A DNA stretch of 64,000 bases from Leptodesmis sichuanensis A121 (GTDB lineage: Bacteria; Cyanobacteriota; Cyanobacteriia; Leptolyngbyales; Leptolyngbyaceae): positions 2,418,001 through 2,482,000 of the forward strand of contig NZ_CP075171.1 in NCBI RefSeq assembly GCF_021379005.1, read 5' to 3'. Below are positions 52,907 to 61,717 of the stretch, piece after piece; position 1 is the first letter of the stretch; every line of letters starts with the position of its first letter. The notes below the pieces were generated by a model. It did no database searches and was not told where the DNA came from. It saw nothing but the letters and a program-made list of their open reading frames with translations. Made by a program: the position numbers and the translations under genes.

Positions 52907-54259
52907 TCACCTGTACGGCCCCTTAAATCTGGATGCCGTCGTGCAGGTGATTGACTTTCCACCCAATGAAGTTGGGGAGTTTGAGTTGCCAAAGGCGATC
53001 CTTGCCAACAAAGCTGTCCCATAAGCCGCCTCAACGTGAGCAGAGGGCAAAACAGGCACTTGTAAATGACGCTGGCGAATGGCTGTCCAGGCAGGATTGG
53101 ATGCACCTCCACCAGCGGTATAGACTTTGGTGAGCGGGGTAGCCCCTAGAGATTGCAACAACTGATAGCCGCGTGCTTCGATGCGGGCCATGCTCTCCAG
53201 CAAGCCGTGGAGAAATTCCACGTCGCTCTCTGGTCTGGGATCGAGTCGGGGGGGAAGGAGTGGGTCGTTGATCGGAAAGCGTTCTCCGGGGCGGGTTAAC
53301 GGGTAGTAATCCAGAGGGCTGGGACGATCGCGATCGATTTCTACACTTAAGGAGGCCAGTTCAGCCGTTGAAAAAAACTGCTGTAAAACGGCTCCTCCCG
53401 TATTCGAAGCTCCTCCTACCAGCCACAAGTCTCCCAGTCGATGACTGTAAATCCCGTATTGCCCATGCTCAACCGGGGTGTGGCTCAACAGTTTCAAGAC
53501 CAGGGTAGACCCCAAGGATGTAACAGCTTCTCCAGGGGCATTGGCTCCACTGGCGAGAAAGGCGGCAATGCTATCGGTGGTGCCAGCGCAAACCTGGCAG
53601 CCTTTTGGTAATCCTAACTGCTCAGCAACGCTGGGTTGAATGCACCCAATGGGTGTTCCTGGTGCCACAACCCTGGGCAGTAGGGATTGCACGTCCAGAT
53701 CTGCAAACCAGGCGGGATAGCAAAGTTGTTCCACGTCATAGCCCAATTTCAAACTATTGTGATAATCGCTGATACCGGGTTGACCGTGCAGTAAAAAAGC
53801 CAGCCAATCGGCTTGATGCATCAGGTAGCGGGCCTGGGTAAAGCAGGGTTGTCGTTTCCACCAGAGCAATTTGATCAGGCTGGAGGTGGCATTGAGTACA
53901 TTGTCCTTACCTCGCACATTGGGATGTCGCTCAGCAAAAAACTGTTGCAACCAGGGGAGTTCTGCCGCTCCACTGGCATCGTTATACAGCAAAGGAGGGG
54001 CTAACGGTTGACCGTTACGATCGCACAACAACACCGTGGAAGAGGTGCCATTGATCGCGATCGCCTGGATCCTGGCTCGCTTGTCCAGGGGAATGCGTTC
54101 AATTAGATCCAATAAAACTTGCTGCCAGCAGGCTGCCTGTTCAGTGGATGGAATGTTGCCAAACCGCTGGCTGATCTCTGCTTCCAGTTGACAGTCCTGA
54201 TTTAGCACGATCGCCCGTGCCCCTGATGTGCCAAAGTCAATTCCCAGGTAACAATTCAT
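52907..54259 (-). CDS. FGGY-family carbohydrate kinase
   Basis: 450 residues. ASKHA fold: LGIDFGTSGARAIVLN (phosphate loop 1), AIAINGTSSTVLLCD, LYNDASG, GCQVCAGTTDSIAAFLASGAN, SLGSTLVLKLLS (phosphate loop 2) and VYTAGGGASNPAWTAIRQRHL (adenosine loop). Similar to the cyanobacterial ribulose/xylulose-like sugar kinases; the true substrate is not readable. The gene converges with ggt and is divergent from the next small gene. Confidence 0.82.
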   Translation of the reverse strand: MNCYLGIDFGTSGARAIVLNQDCQLEAEISQRFGNIPSTEQAACWQQVLLDLIERIPLDKRARIQAIAINGTSSTVLLCDRNGQPLAPPLLYNDASGAAELPWLQQFFAERHPNVRGKDNVLNATSSLIKLLWWKRQPCFTQARYLMHQADWLAFLLHGQPGISDYHNSLKLGYDVEQLCYPAWFADLDVQSLLPRVVAPGTPIGCIQPSVAEQLGLPKGCQVCAGTTDSIAAFLASGANAPGEAVTSLGSTLVLKLLSHTPVEHGQYGIYSHRLGDLWLVGGASNTGGAVLQQFFSTAELASLSVEIDRDRPSPLDYYPLTRPGERFPINDPLLPPRLDPRPESDVEFLHGLLESMARIEARGYQLLQSLGATPLTKVYTAGGGASNPAWTAIRQRHLQVPVLPSAHVEAAYGTALLARIAFGNSNSPTSLGGKSITCTTASRFKGPYR

Positions 54260-54384
54260 TGCTTTTTATTACAAAAAATTGAGAAATGCTTAAATCTGTC
54301 TTTTAGATGACGTTTGCCCAAAATCAAACTGATTAAAATTCAATGCTCATAAGAACTAGATTGAGTTGAGCTTGGAGGATTGGC

Positions 54385-54726
54385 ATGGCGTATACATTCG
54401 AGTTGCTCGGTGTATCTCCTGTGTTGGATTTTTTCAATCATCAACAGCAATTATCACAACGAAAGCATCATAGCGGAGTGGAATACTTAAGTGCTTACCA
54501 GTGTACCCTGGATGCATTCATTCAATCGATCGAAACAGTACCTCCTGAGCGAGGCTGGCGGTTAGATCAGGCCGTTGATACCGTCGTTAATTTTTGGCTC
54601 AGTAATGTGGAAACAGTCCGTCACTGCAAGCAGCGCTTAGAGGACGCAGGAGAGCAAAATTTAGTCGTCGCCCGATTGGGGGATTTGCGATCGCTGCAGG
54701 CCGAGTTTGAGCAGCTTTTTAGTTAG
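54385..54726 (+). CDS. Hypothetical protein (113 aa)
   Basis: 113 residues with a good ribosome site (TTGGAGGATTGGC). It starts AYTFELLGVSPVLDFFNHQQQL and contains a long helix around WRLDQAVDTVVNFWLSNVETVRHCKQRLEDAG. Soluble. Looks conserved in cyanobacteria, but I cannot name a family. Confidence 0.6.
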   Translation: MAYTFELLGVSPVLDFFNHQQQLSQRKHHSGVEYLSAYQCTLDAFIQSIETVPPERGWRLDQAVDTVVNFWLSNVETVRHCKQRLEDAGEQNLVVARLGDLRSLQAEFEQLFS

Positions 54727-54794
54727 ACAAGGTTGTCCTTAGCTCCAGAAGGAGGAGATGGTGAGCGGCTCAAGACTCGGGGTGAACAATGCCC

Positions 54795-55545
54795 CTACCT
54801 GCGTCCCAAATACCACACCAAACCCACAAATAACAGGATCCCAGTTACGTATTTGACTAAATCTGGGATATTGGGCTGGGGGGAAAAGAAACCTTCAATA
54901 ATCCCAGCCAGCACCAGCATGGGAACCAGGCCAAACGCAAGCTGAGCTGCCTGAGCGCCATACAGTTTCAGGGCATCCGATCGCCGATATTGGCCTGGAA
55001 ATAATAAGGCTCTGGCTAACAGGAAGCCTGCACCCCCTGCAAGAAATATGGCCGGTAATTCCAGCGAGCCATGGGGAAAGACGAAGGCCCAGAAGGGAAC
55101 CGCCAGATTATTTTGACCCACCAGCGCCCCCACCGTACCAATTAGTAAGCCATTGAATAGCATCATGTAGGCCGTGAGCAGTCCCCCGGTCATGCCACCC
55201 GCGATCGCGCCAAAAGACACCTGGATGTTGTTTACCATAATGCTGCTGGAGGCAAAGGGTTCAATGCCGACGATCGACCCTGTCCACAATTCGCCCCGAT
55301 CGCGCACCTGATGGATCATTCCTGATGGCACCACCAAACTGATGAACCGGGGATCATGCCAGGATAGCCACCAGGCCATTAATCCGGCAAACACAAACAG
55401 AGCCGTGGCCAGAGCAATATAGCCCCGCGATCGCTGCACAACGGCTGGAAAGCCCCGCTGAAAAAACTCCAGTACCGCCTGCCATTCTTGCCTGCGGGAT
55501 CCTTGATAAATTTGGGCATAGCCCCGTGCAGTAAGGGATTGCAAG
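54795..55545 (-). pseudogene. SpoIIM-family protein, C-terminal part (gene split by an IS)
   Basis: About 249 codons, reading ...LQSLTARGYAQIYQ, then membrane helices (GYIALATALFVFAGLMAWWLSW, GMTGGLLTAYMMLFNGLLIGTVGALV, ALLFPGQYRRSDALKLYGAQAAQLAFGLVPMLVLAGIIEGF). These are the multi-helix portion of the stage II sporulation protein M family, found in many non-sporulating bacteria. The 5' part is at 56935-57139 and the gene is interrupted by the IS at 55546-56934. Removing the IS and one 8-bp duplication restores one frame (...VSDLQ-SLTAR...). Confidence 0.88.
55538..55545. repeat. Target duplication ATTGCAAG, left side of the IS
   Basis: Exact match to 56935-56942, on the two sides of the 1389-bp element. 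Confidence 0.95.
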
Positions 55546-56934
55546 GGGTGTGACTAAAATTTGATGTAGCTATTCTGCAAAAGTGAAGCCATAGCGATTA
55601 ATCTTTGACCAAAATTGCTGCCATCGTCCTTGACTGTAACTCAAGGTTCGTAAGCTCAAAACAATCCCCGCTCCATGTTCTTTCCACTTCATTCCAGAGC
55701 CACACAGACGTGCTTTGACAATGACTTTACATCCCGCTTCGGTGACTCCTGAGCCAATGGGTAAATGAGCAGCAATCGCCTCGGCATAGCGCATCTGATG
55801 GTGGTGATTGCGAAAGTAAGTGATGGCATCTTGTAATCCCTTTTGCACCGATTGACTCACCCGTTTCGGCACAATGGTTTCCATTTCTGTCAGCAGTCGT
55901 TGAGCGGCACCCACCTCGTGCTTCAGCAGATGACAATGCTCATCCATCCAGCTTTTTTGATGTTTAGGATTGCGGGGATGGATGGCTTTAGCAACGTTGT
56001 CGAGATACTGAGTGGCATGAAAGAAATCCAAAACTTGACTATCCGTGACGGGTTCGAGAAACGTCCAATTCTCCGGTGCTCCATCGGCTAACCCTTGATA
56101 ATGGGAGTTGGGATACAACCGTTTGATGTGTTCAATTTCTCGTCGCATTCGATCTAAAAAGGTTTGCCGTCCCTGTTCGGGTGCGGCGGCGACATAGGTG
56201 GTGTGGAGCCTTTCCCCTGAGCATCATAGAGACTGAGGGTCCCAATCATGGCTTGGCGAAATCCGTCTTTGCATAACAACAGGCAGGTGCCATCGACACC
56301 GAGACTGACCGTTGCCACCTCTACAGGTAATTTTGGTGTCTGATAGTGCCAATCCTCTTCCTTGAGCAAGGCAATCTCACCGACCGCTTCGGCTAACGTT
56401 TGCACAAACGAACGGTGGATCACTCGTCCATGATTTTCCCGCAAATCTTCTACCACTCGGACACTACTCATCTCCGCATATTTGTGGGAGATTTGTTTGG
56501 CCAACCGGGGGGTTGAAGTCATGATGATCCGAGCATCGACTTCCAGGGGACAAAAGGTGGGTCCACCCGCGCTCGTTTGGTACACATGCCGATGTACTTC
56601 TACTGTTCCATAAGGGGTTTGATAGGTTTTGGGCAATTGTCCTTTACTCGTCCAATTCATCCCGCCCATTGCAATGGCACTGCCATCGGTATCAAACTGT
56701 TTGAGCGCTGCTCCACTGGCCAGAGTTCCTGCTTCATTCAGTACTGATTGGATGGTTTCTTCGGTGTCTAGAAATGATTGACTCAGAGGAATAGTAATTT
56801 GAAGAGTGATTGACTCTGTTGTACTTTGGACAATAGTTGCGGTCATTCCTTGCCCCTCCACAAGTCTGGGAAAGAGAATCCAGTCTTCAGAGCATATCAG
56901 GTCTTACCTCCTACATCAAATTTTAGTCAAACCC
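55546..56934 (-). mobile_element. 1389-bp insertion sequence, ISKra4 family (ISMich2-like features)
   Basis: Terminal inverted repeats begin GGGTGTGACTAAAATTTG at 55546 and end with the near complement (CAAATTTTAGTCAAACCC) at 56934; only one base differs over 24 positions. An 8-bp target duplication (ATTGCAAG) flanks it. The length, GGG ends and 8-bp duplication fit the ISMich2 group of ISKra4 as I recall it. The single transposase gene is frameshifted (see the coding entry). Confidence 0.9.
55570..56846 (-). pseudogene. ISKra4-family transposase, frameshifted
   Basis: The N-terminal frame (56154-56846) reads MTATIVQSTTESITLQITIP, MNWTSKGQLPKTYQTPYGTVEVHRHVYQTSAGGPTFCPLE and SLGVDGTCLLLCKDGFRQAMIGTLSLYDAQGK. 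The continuation in another frame (55570-56148) reads MRREIEHIKRLYP, GLADGAPENWTF, DFFHATQYL and GSGVTEAGCKVIVKARLCGSGMKW. The break is at GGGGAAAGG on the minus strand, where one extra A would restore the frame (DAQGK-RLHTTYVAAAPEQG). This is either a decay mutation or a programmed frameshift site. The DDE-type residues fall in both halves. Confidence 0.8.
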
Positions 56935-57139
56935 ATTGCAAGTCGCTAACCAGGCGTTCCCCTACCTGATTGGTCTTAGCACGAGCCAGATCGCCAGATA
57001 CAGAACGGTAAAGACTGGCAAACTGGCGGATTTCTTCGGCAGATAGAGCCTTCACACCGCGAGTTTCCAGCTTTTTTAGGAGGGCATCCAGAGCCTGCCA
57101 GGTTGGTTGGCGGCGGCCAATCCAGCGTCGAATATTCAT
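56935..57139 (-). pseudogene. SpoIIM-family protein, N-terminal part
   Basis: 68 codons from the ATG at 57139: MNIRRWIGRRQPTWQALDALLKKL, VKALSAEEIRQFASLYRSVSGDLARAKT, GERLVSDLQ, then the IS sequence. This cytosolic helical start is typical of the family. The stop that follows is made by the IS end. The neighbouring plus-strand genes (membrane protein and RDD protein) commonly accompany SpoIIM-type genes in bacterial clusters, which points to loss of a member of that group in this strain. Confidence 0.85.
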
Positions 57140-57219
57140 AAAGGTTCACATTTGATGGGAATCAAAAAAAGGTGGATTAGGATAGCGACATCACTCACCC
57201 GTCTACAGGAGTTTAGCGC

Positions 57220-58197
57220 ATGGCTCAAAGCGCCAGTTCACCGAATCCCATACAGCCGTTAAGTGTGGGAGATGTCGTTACTACCGGATTCCGGCTTTAT
57301 GGTGCCCAGGCTAAGCCGTTTTTGCTGATTTCATTGATTGCCACTTTATGGGTGTTAGTACCCTTTGTGGCCGCTTTTGCGATCGCCCTGTTTTATGTCG
57401 TGACGCAGGATTACTATGCCCTTTTAGGGTTGGTAATCCCGGCCTGGGTTGTCTTACTTCTCTACTGTCTGGGAAAGTATCTCGCCAATTCCGCTTTGAT
57501 TTCCCGGCTCTCGTTCAAAGAGTTAATCAATCAGCCTGAATCTCTGACAGATGCCCGCCGCTATACTCGTTCTCGGGTGTGGAGCTTTTTGCTGGTGGCA
57601 TTGGTGGTTACATTGATTTTTTTAGGTATTACTATTGCTTTTTATTTGGCGATCGCCGTATTAGGATTTGGTGCGATCGCAGCTTTAGGTGGTTTTCCTG
57701 GTATTACTACAGGTAATACCAATGCGGCTTTAGCCATTATTTTGGTTCTACTATTCATACTGATTTTAATAGCGGCCATTGTGTTCTTTGGTTGGCTCAG
57801 TGCTCGCTTATCTGCGGTAGAACTTCCCTTAGCCGTTGAACCAGAAACAACGGCTTTGCAAAGTATCAGTCGATTTTGGGAATTGACCAAAGGCAACGCC
57901 TGGAGAGTCCTTTTGATCCTGTTTATCACCTTTTGCATCACGCTGCCGATTCAATTGCTTGCCCAGTTTCTTGTCAATACCGCAGAGGTGATTGTCGCTA
58001 CTGTTGTGCCGCAAGAGTCTGCTTCTGCAGTTGCGTTCCAGGTATTAACACTATTACTGATTTATATGATGAGCTTTGCGTTGGGAATTGCACTTCTTCC
58101 CTTATGGCAGACCGTTAAAGCCGCTATTTATTTTGATCTACGAAATCGACGGGAGGGATTAGGGCTGGAACTCCGCGATCGTAGGTTAAAGGAGTAA
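57220..58197 (+). CDS. Multi-pass membrane protein of unknown function
   Basis: 325 residues with ribosome site CAGGAG. It begins IQPLSVGDVVTTGFRLYGAQAKPFLLISLIATLWVLVPFV and has about six to seven membrane helices. The pattern (GDVVTTGFRLYGAQ, a final LPLWQTVKAAIYFDLRNRREG) resembles DUF975/glycerophosphodiester-phosphodiesterase-type membrane domains. Six bases separate it from the RDD gene, so the two are co-transcribed and probably act together with the SpoIIM-type protein (inference). Confidence 0.75.
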   Translation: MAQSASSPNPIQPLSVGDVVTTGFRLYGAQAKPFLLISLIATLWVLVPFVAAFAIALFYVVTQDYYALLGLVIPAWVVLLLYCLGKYLANSALISRLSFKELINQPESLTDARRYTRSRVWSFLLVALVVTLIFLGITIAFYLAIAVLGFGAIAALGGFPGITTGNTNAALAIILVLLFILILIAAIVFFGWLSARLSAVELPLAVEPETTALQSISRFWELTKGNAWRVLLILFITFCITLPIQLLAQFLVNTAEVIVATVVPQESASAVAFQVLTLLLIYMMSFALGIALLPLWQTVKAAIYFDLRNRREGLGLELRDRRLKE

Positions 58198-58203
58198 GAT
58201 TGT

Positions 58204-59010
58204 ATGCGATTCTTAAATCGAGTCACCCTTTCCACACCAGAAAGTGTAGAACTGGATTTCACCCTGGCGGGAATTGGTAATCGTACCCTGGCCCTGTTCA
58301 TTGACTACCAGATTTTGCTGCTAATCTTACTGGCCTTCTGGCTGTTATGGGGATTGTTTACACTGGGGTTATTCAGTGTGCTATCAGCCAGAAATATCAA
58401 TTACAGTTCGCTTCCCTGGTGGTTATTAGGTGTCGCCATCTTACTTAACTTTGTGATTTACAGTGGCTACTTTGTTTATTGCGAAGTGATGTATCAGGGA
58501 CAAACTCCCGGCAAACGATTTGCCAAAATTCGTGTTGTTCGAGATAATGGCCGTCCCATTGGTGTATCTCAAGCTCTGTTGCGATCGCTATTGCGTCCCG
58601 TGGATGATTTCTGCTTCATTGGTGCCTTCTTTATTTTGTTCGGCAAGCGGGAAAAGCGAATTGGTGATTGGGTTGCCGGAACATTGGTGATTCAGGATCA
58701 ACGTGGCGATCGCACGACGGCCCTAACGATCTCTCCAGCCGCAGAAGAATTGGCTACTAAATTACCGATCCTGGCTGATGTTACTCAACTCATTCCTGAT
58801 GATTACGCAGTTTTGCGCGAGTATTTGCAACGGCGTGCCAAGATGACCGCTAAAGCCAGAGCCGAGAAAAGTATGGAGTTAGCTCGTCAATTGCGAACTA
58901 TCATTGGTCTGGAAACAGTTCCCCCCAACACCACCTCGGATCAATTTCTGGAAGCCCTGTACCTGACCTATCAGCAGATGCAGAATAGTTCAAAAGACGC
59001 AACTTCCTGA
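58204..59010 (+). CDS. RDD-family membrane protein
   Basis: 268 residues. The RDD domain covers residues about 20-165: GNRTLALFIDYQILLLILLAFWLLW (R and D signature), two further helices, QGQTPGKRFAKIRVVRDNGRPIGVSQALLRSLLRPVDD and KREKRIGDWVAGTLVIQD. The C-terminal 100 residues are soluble and helical. Function of RDD proteins is mostly unknown; some move ions. Good ribosome site (AAAGGAG). Confidence 0.88.
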   Translation: MRFLNRVTLSTPESVELDFTLAGIGNRTLALFIDYQILLLILLAFWLLWGLFTLGLFSVLSARNINYSSLPWWLLGVAILLNFVIYSGYFVYCEVMYQGQTPGKRFAKIRVVRDNGRPIGVSQALLRSLLRPVDDFCFIGAFFILFGKREKRIGDWVAGTLVIQDQRGDRTTALTISPAAEELATKLPILADVTQLIPDDYAVLREYLQRRAKMTAKARAEKSMELARQLRTIIGLETVPPNTTSDQFLEALYLTYQQMQNSSKDATS

Positions 59011-59128
59011 TAGTCGGTAGTTAGCTGAGATGATCTGAGCCAGGTTTAAGGATAAAGCGGATGCCACGGCATACTTGCTATTTCTTTGCTGAACTTGCCC
59101 CTGTAAACATTGAGCCTATACATCACAA

Positions 59129-59152
59129 AGGCCAGGAGTGGTAACCCCTGAC
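59129..59152 (-). terminator. Imperfect hairpin after psaK
   Basis: CAGGAGT and AACCCCTG pair with one mismatch around a short loop, in the intergenic space downstream of psaK on the minus strand. The T-run is weak. Confidence 0.3.
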
Positions 59153-59186
59153 CCGAAGGAGGTATTTTAGCTGACTGAAAGATCTG

Positions 59187-59438
59187 TTACAGAACTCCCA
59201 GATTTGTCAACCCCAGAATAGTTCCAGCCCCAAGAATATGACCGAGTGCGAGACTGCCAAACACAGCAGGCGCACTCATGCCAGCAATCGGAGTTGCAGG
59301 GCCAACATCTTGCCGCTGAATGCTGAATTTTCCGATCGCGATCGCGAGAATGTTGCACAGGATCATAACAATGCCAACATTCAGTCCCCAATCAGATGCC
59401 CGTTCTACGGCAAGTGCTAATAACGATGGAGTAAGCAA
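59187..59438 (-). CDS. psaK: Photosystem I subunit PsaK
   Basis: 83 residues. Two membrane helices: LNVGIVMILCNILAIAIGKFSIQ and APAVFGSLALGHILGAGTILGLTNLGVL. The segment GKFSIQRQDVGPATPI matches the charged inter-helix region (GRYAIQ) of PsaK, and the end (GHxLxAGxxLGLxxxGxL) is typical. PsaK is a peripheral PSI subunit at the antenna edge. The start is a TTG at 59438; a strong ribosome site (AAAGGAG) 11 bases upstream supports it. Confidence 0.85.
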   Translation of the reverse strand: MLTPSLLALAVERASDWGLNVGIVMILCNILAIAIGKFSIQRQDVGPATPIAGMSAPAVFGSLALGHILGAGTILGLTNLGVL

Positions 59439-59648
59439 TTGACTATCTCCTTTATTTCAAAATCTTAAGCGATCATTGTCCAAAAATTCGCTCCAGGTAG
59501 ATAGCGATCGCATTAATAGTTAACATTTCAGCTTGATTTTTTAGTACAAATGAACTACTATATGGAAAGTTTTGCTAGTCCGCTTGTGAAAAAGGCTATC
59601 AACGCTTTGTCATCACCACTTCCATAGACCTATCCAACCACAGTGATT

Positions 59649-60026
59649 ATGTCTCGAACTTTTCTTCCTATTCTGGCTATGGGCGCGATCGTTCTAAGTC
59701 CAGGGATGCCCACAACCTTTGCCCAACCTGCTCCTGGCGCTCCCCCGCGATCCTATCAAGACGACACCCTTAAAATGGTCATGGTGGATCAATCCCGATT
59801 AGACGATGGCCAACGGCAGGCATTCCAGCGCTTCCTACAAACGGCCAACCTGCCCCATACCAAAATCGGCCAACGCTGCCAGTACTATGGCAAACCGCAG
59901 GTATGGTGTTTGCTTCTAGATCCCCCAGTTGCCGAAAGAGTGTTTCAGCAACTCAAAACCCAATCCTTTGGGGCAGCCGTAGATATTAGAACCGTTCGCC
60001 GTTTTAGAGGGGTAGAAAAAGGTTAG
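59649..60026 (+). CDS. Small exported hypothetical protein
   Basis: 125 residues from the ATG at 59649; a GTG two codons earlier is also possible. Signal peptide: FLPILAMGAIVLSPGMPTTFAQPAPG (cleavage near FAQ). The mature part has two Cys residues (QRCQYYGKPQVWCLLL) that could form a disulfide. Small periplasmic protein of unknown role. It is divergent from psaK and convergent with the serine hydrolase gene. Confidence 0.6.
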   Translation: MSRTFLPILAMGAIVLSPGMPTTFAQPAPGAPPRSYQDDTLKMVMVDQSRLDDGQRQAFQRFLQTANLPHTKIGQRCQYYGKPQVWCLLLDPPVAERVFQQLKTQSFGAAVDIRTVRRFRGVEKG

Positions 60027-60096
60027 GGGCATTGGCAGAGTGGTATTGTCCATCCTGTTGCTCCTGCCTGCCTCCCCGATCCTTCCAGGGTTGGGA

Positions 60097-61479
60097 TCAA
60101 AATCCTCCTGCCTGCTCGACTGAGGCTGTCGTTGAATTGCTCAGGTAGGTGTAAACAATGCGAGATACATCCTGAATAAAATCTCTGGCTCTGGGGTCAT
60201 CATAGGCACTCTCCACCAGAGCCACAACCACATATCGTTTCCCTATCGGCATTTGCACAATTCCGGCATCTCCCAACAAAAAGCCGATATCTCCGGTTTT
60301 ATGGGCGATCGTCGCTCCTGGCCCCAGGCCGACCACTAACAGCTTGCGATTACGGACTCGTTGCAAAATGTCGATCGCCTGCGCCTGACTGCGAGGAGAG
60401 AGCATTTGCTGGCTATTCAGCATCACCAGCAGTTTGCCTAACTCCTTAGGAGTAGTGACATTGGTGCCTTTCAGGTCTGGGAGCCAGTTTCGCATTCCGG
60501 TTTTCTGCAAGCCCCAGCTACGAAAGCGTTGATTCAGATACTGGATGCCGCCCATACGCTTGATGATCATATTGGTGGCCGTGTTATCGCTGATGGTGAT
60601 CATCTTATTGGCCGTTTCCAGCACACTGAATTTACTGCCCACAGGCAAATCCTGCATCTCGCCGGAGCCGCCCACCACGACATCCCGCGTCATGATCAGG
60701 GTTTCATTGAGGTCAATTTTTCCGGCATCCACATCTTGAAATAGGGCAATCAGGATCGGCAGTTTGATAATGCTGGCCGTGGCATAGATGCGATCGCCAT
60801 TGATGTCCAGATAGTTGCCCGTCTCCAGATCCAGCACATACAGTCCAGTTCCCAGGGACGAGTACTGGGAGGACTTGAGAGTAGCCAATCGTTGCTGCAG
60901 CCAGGTTAAATTACGCCCTGCGGGAATCAGGCCACCAAAAGTATCGCCCGGTGGAGCAATGGTGGCCAGGGGTTGAGCCAGTGGAGTCATCACCGGACGG
61001 GTACTGTTGGGAAACAGGGCAGGACGAGCGGGAGTAGCAGGAATGGGATTGGCGATCGTCGCACTGGTGGTGGCATCCATCCGGGGAGTGGGCCATTGCA
61101 CCGTCCAGCGATTAGCTGTCAGGCCGCGAATTTTCACCTGTTGCGGATCTACCGTATAACCAGGAGCTAACTCCACCACCACTCGCGTCGTTTGAGCATC
61201 AAATTGACCAATCCGCACACTTTGCACGGCACCACCAACCGATTGATTAATCTTGGGGCGGCCTAACCGGATTCCTGGCAGATCAATCACCAACCGGGTG
61301 GGATTGGCCACCAGTTGGGCGGAGGGTTGCACACTCTGGTCCGTGATCAGTTCGAGTTGATTCTGACGAGTATCAAACCGCCAGGATTGGAGCGTATCGG
61401 CCTGAGCCGCGGCAGTGGATAGCCATAAACAACCCGCGACACCGGAGAGAACCCAGGGAAAACGTGTGAGGGATGACAT
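60097..61479 (-). CDS. AMIN domain plus class A beta-lactamase-like serine hydrolase
   Basis: 460 residues from the ATG at 61479. Signal peptide: MSSLTRFPWVLSGVAGCLWLSTAAAQAD. Residues about 28-130 form an AMIN domain (LQSWRFDTRQNQLELITDQSVQPSAQLVANPTRLVIDLPG), which targets peptidoglycan-linked proteins. Residues about 180-455 have the beta-lactamase/DD-peptidase signatures: TASIIKLPIL (SxxK), ISDNTATNMI (SDN) and IAHKTGDIGFL (KTG). A clear Glu166 equivalent is not obvious, so beta-lactam hydrolysis is uncertain; a cell-wall role is as likely. Confidence 0.8.
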   Translation of the reverse strand: MSSLTRFPWVLSGVAGCLWLSTAAAQADTLQSWRFDTRQNQLELITDQSVQPSAQLVANPTRLVIDLPGIRLGRPKINQSVGGAVQSVRIGQFDAQTTRVVVELAPGYTVDPQQVKIRGLTANRWTVQWPTPRMDATTSATIANPIPATPARPALFPNSTRPVMTPLAQPLATIAPPGDTFGGLIPAGRNLTWLQQRLATLKSSQYSSLGTGLYVLDLETGNYLDINGDRIYATASIIKLPILIALFQDVDAGKIDLNETLIMTRDVVVGGSGEMQDLPVGSKFSVLETANKMITISDNTATNMIIKRMGGIQYLNQRFRSWGLQKTGMRNWLPDLKGTNVTTPKELGKLLVMLNSQQMLSPRSQAQAIDILQRVRNRKLLVVGLGPGATIAHKTGDIGFLLGDAGIVQMPIGKRYVVVALVESAYDDPRARDFIQDVSRIVYTYLSNSTTASVEQAGGF

Positions 61480-61569
61480 AGTCAGCAAAAGTGCAATTGG
61501 GGTGCATTATCCCTTATTTCGGGGGGCATTGATGCAGTTGTTTGCTGGAGTTCCACGTATGCTGGTTGT

Positions 61570-61633
61570 GGTTGGGGATTGGGAGTGAGGGTTGGGGGTT
61601 GGGAATTAGGGCTTGGGAATTAGGGATTGGGGG
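61570..61633. repeat. Degenerate GGGATTG/GGGTTGG-type tandem repeat
   Basis: About nine imperfect heptamer-like units upstream of the crtO-type gene, the same class as the other short tandem arrays in the window. Confidence 0.6.
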
Positions 61634-61717
61634 AGAGATGGGATGAATAGCGTCTGTACGGGAGTGGGGCAGGTGAATCAAAATGGTTGTCGTTAAGGGT
61701 GGCAAGGAGCAGTAGGA

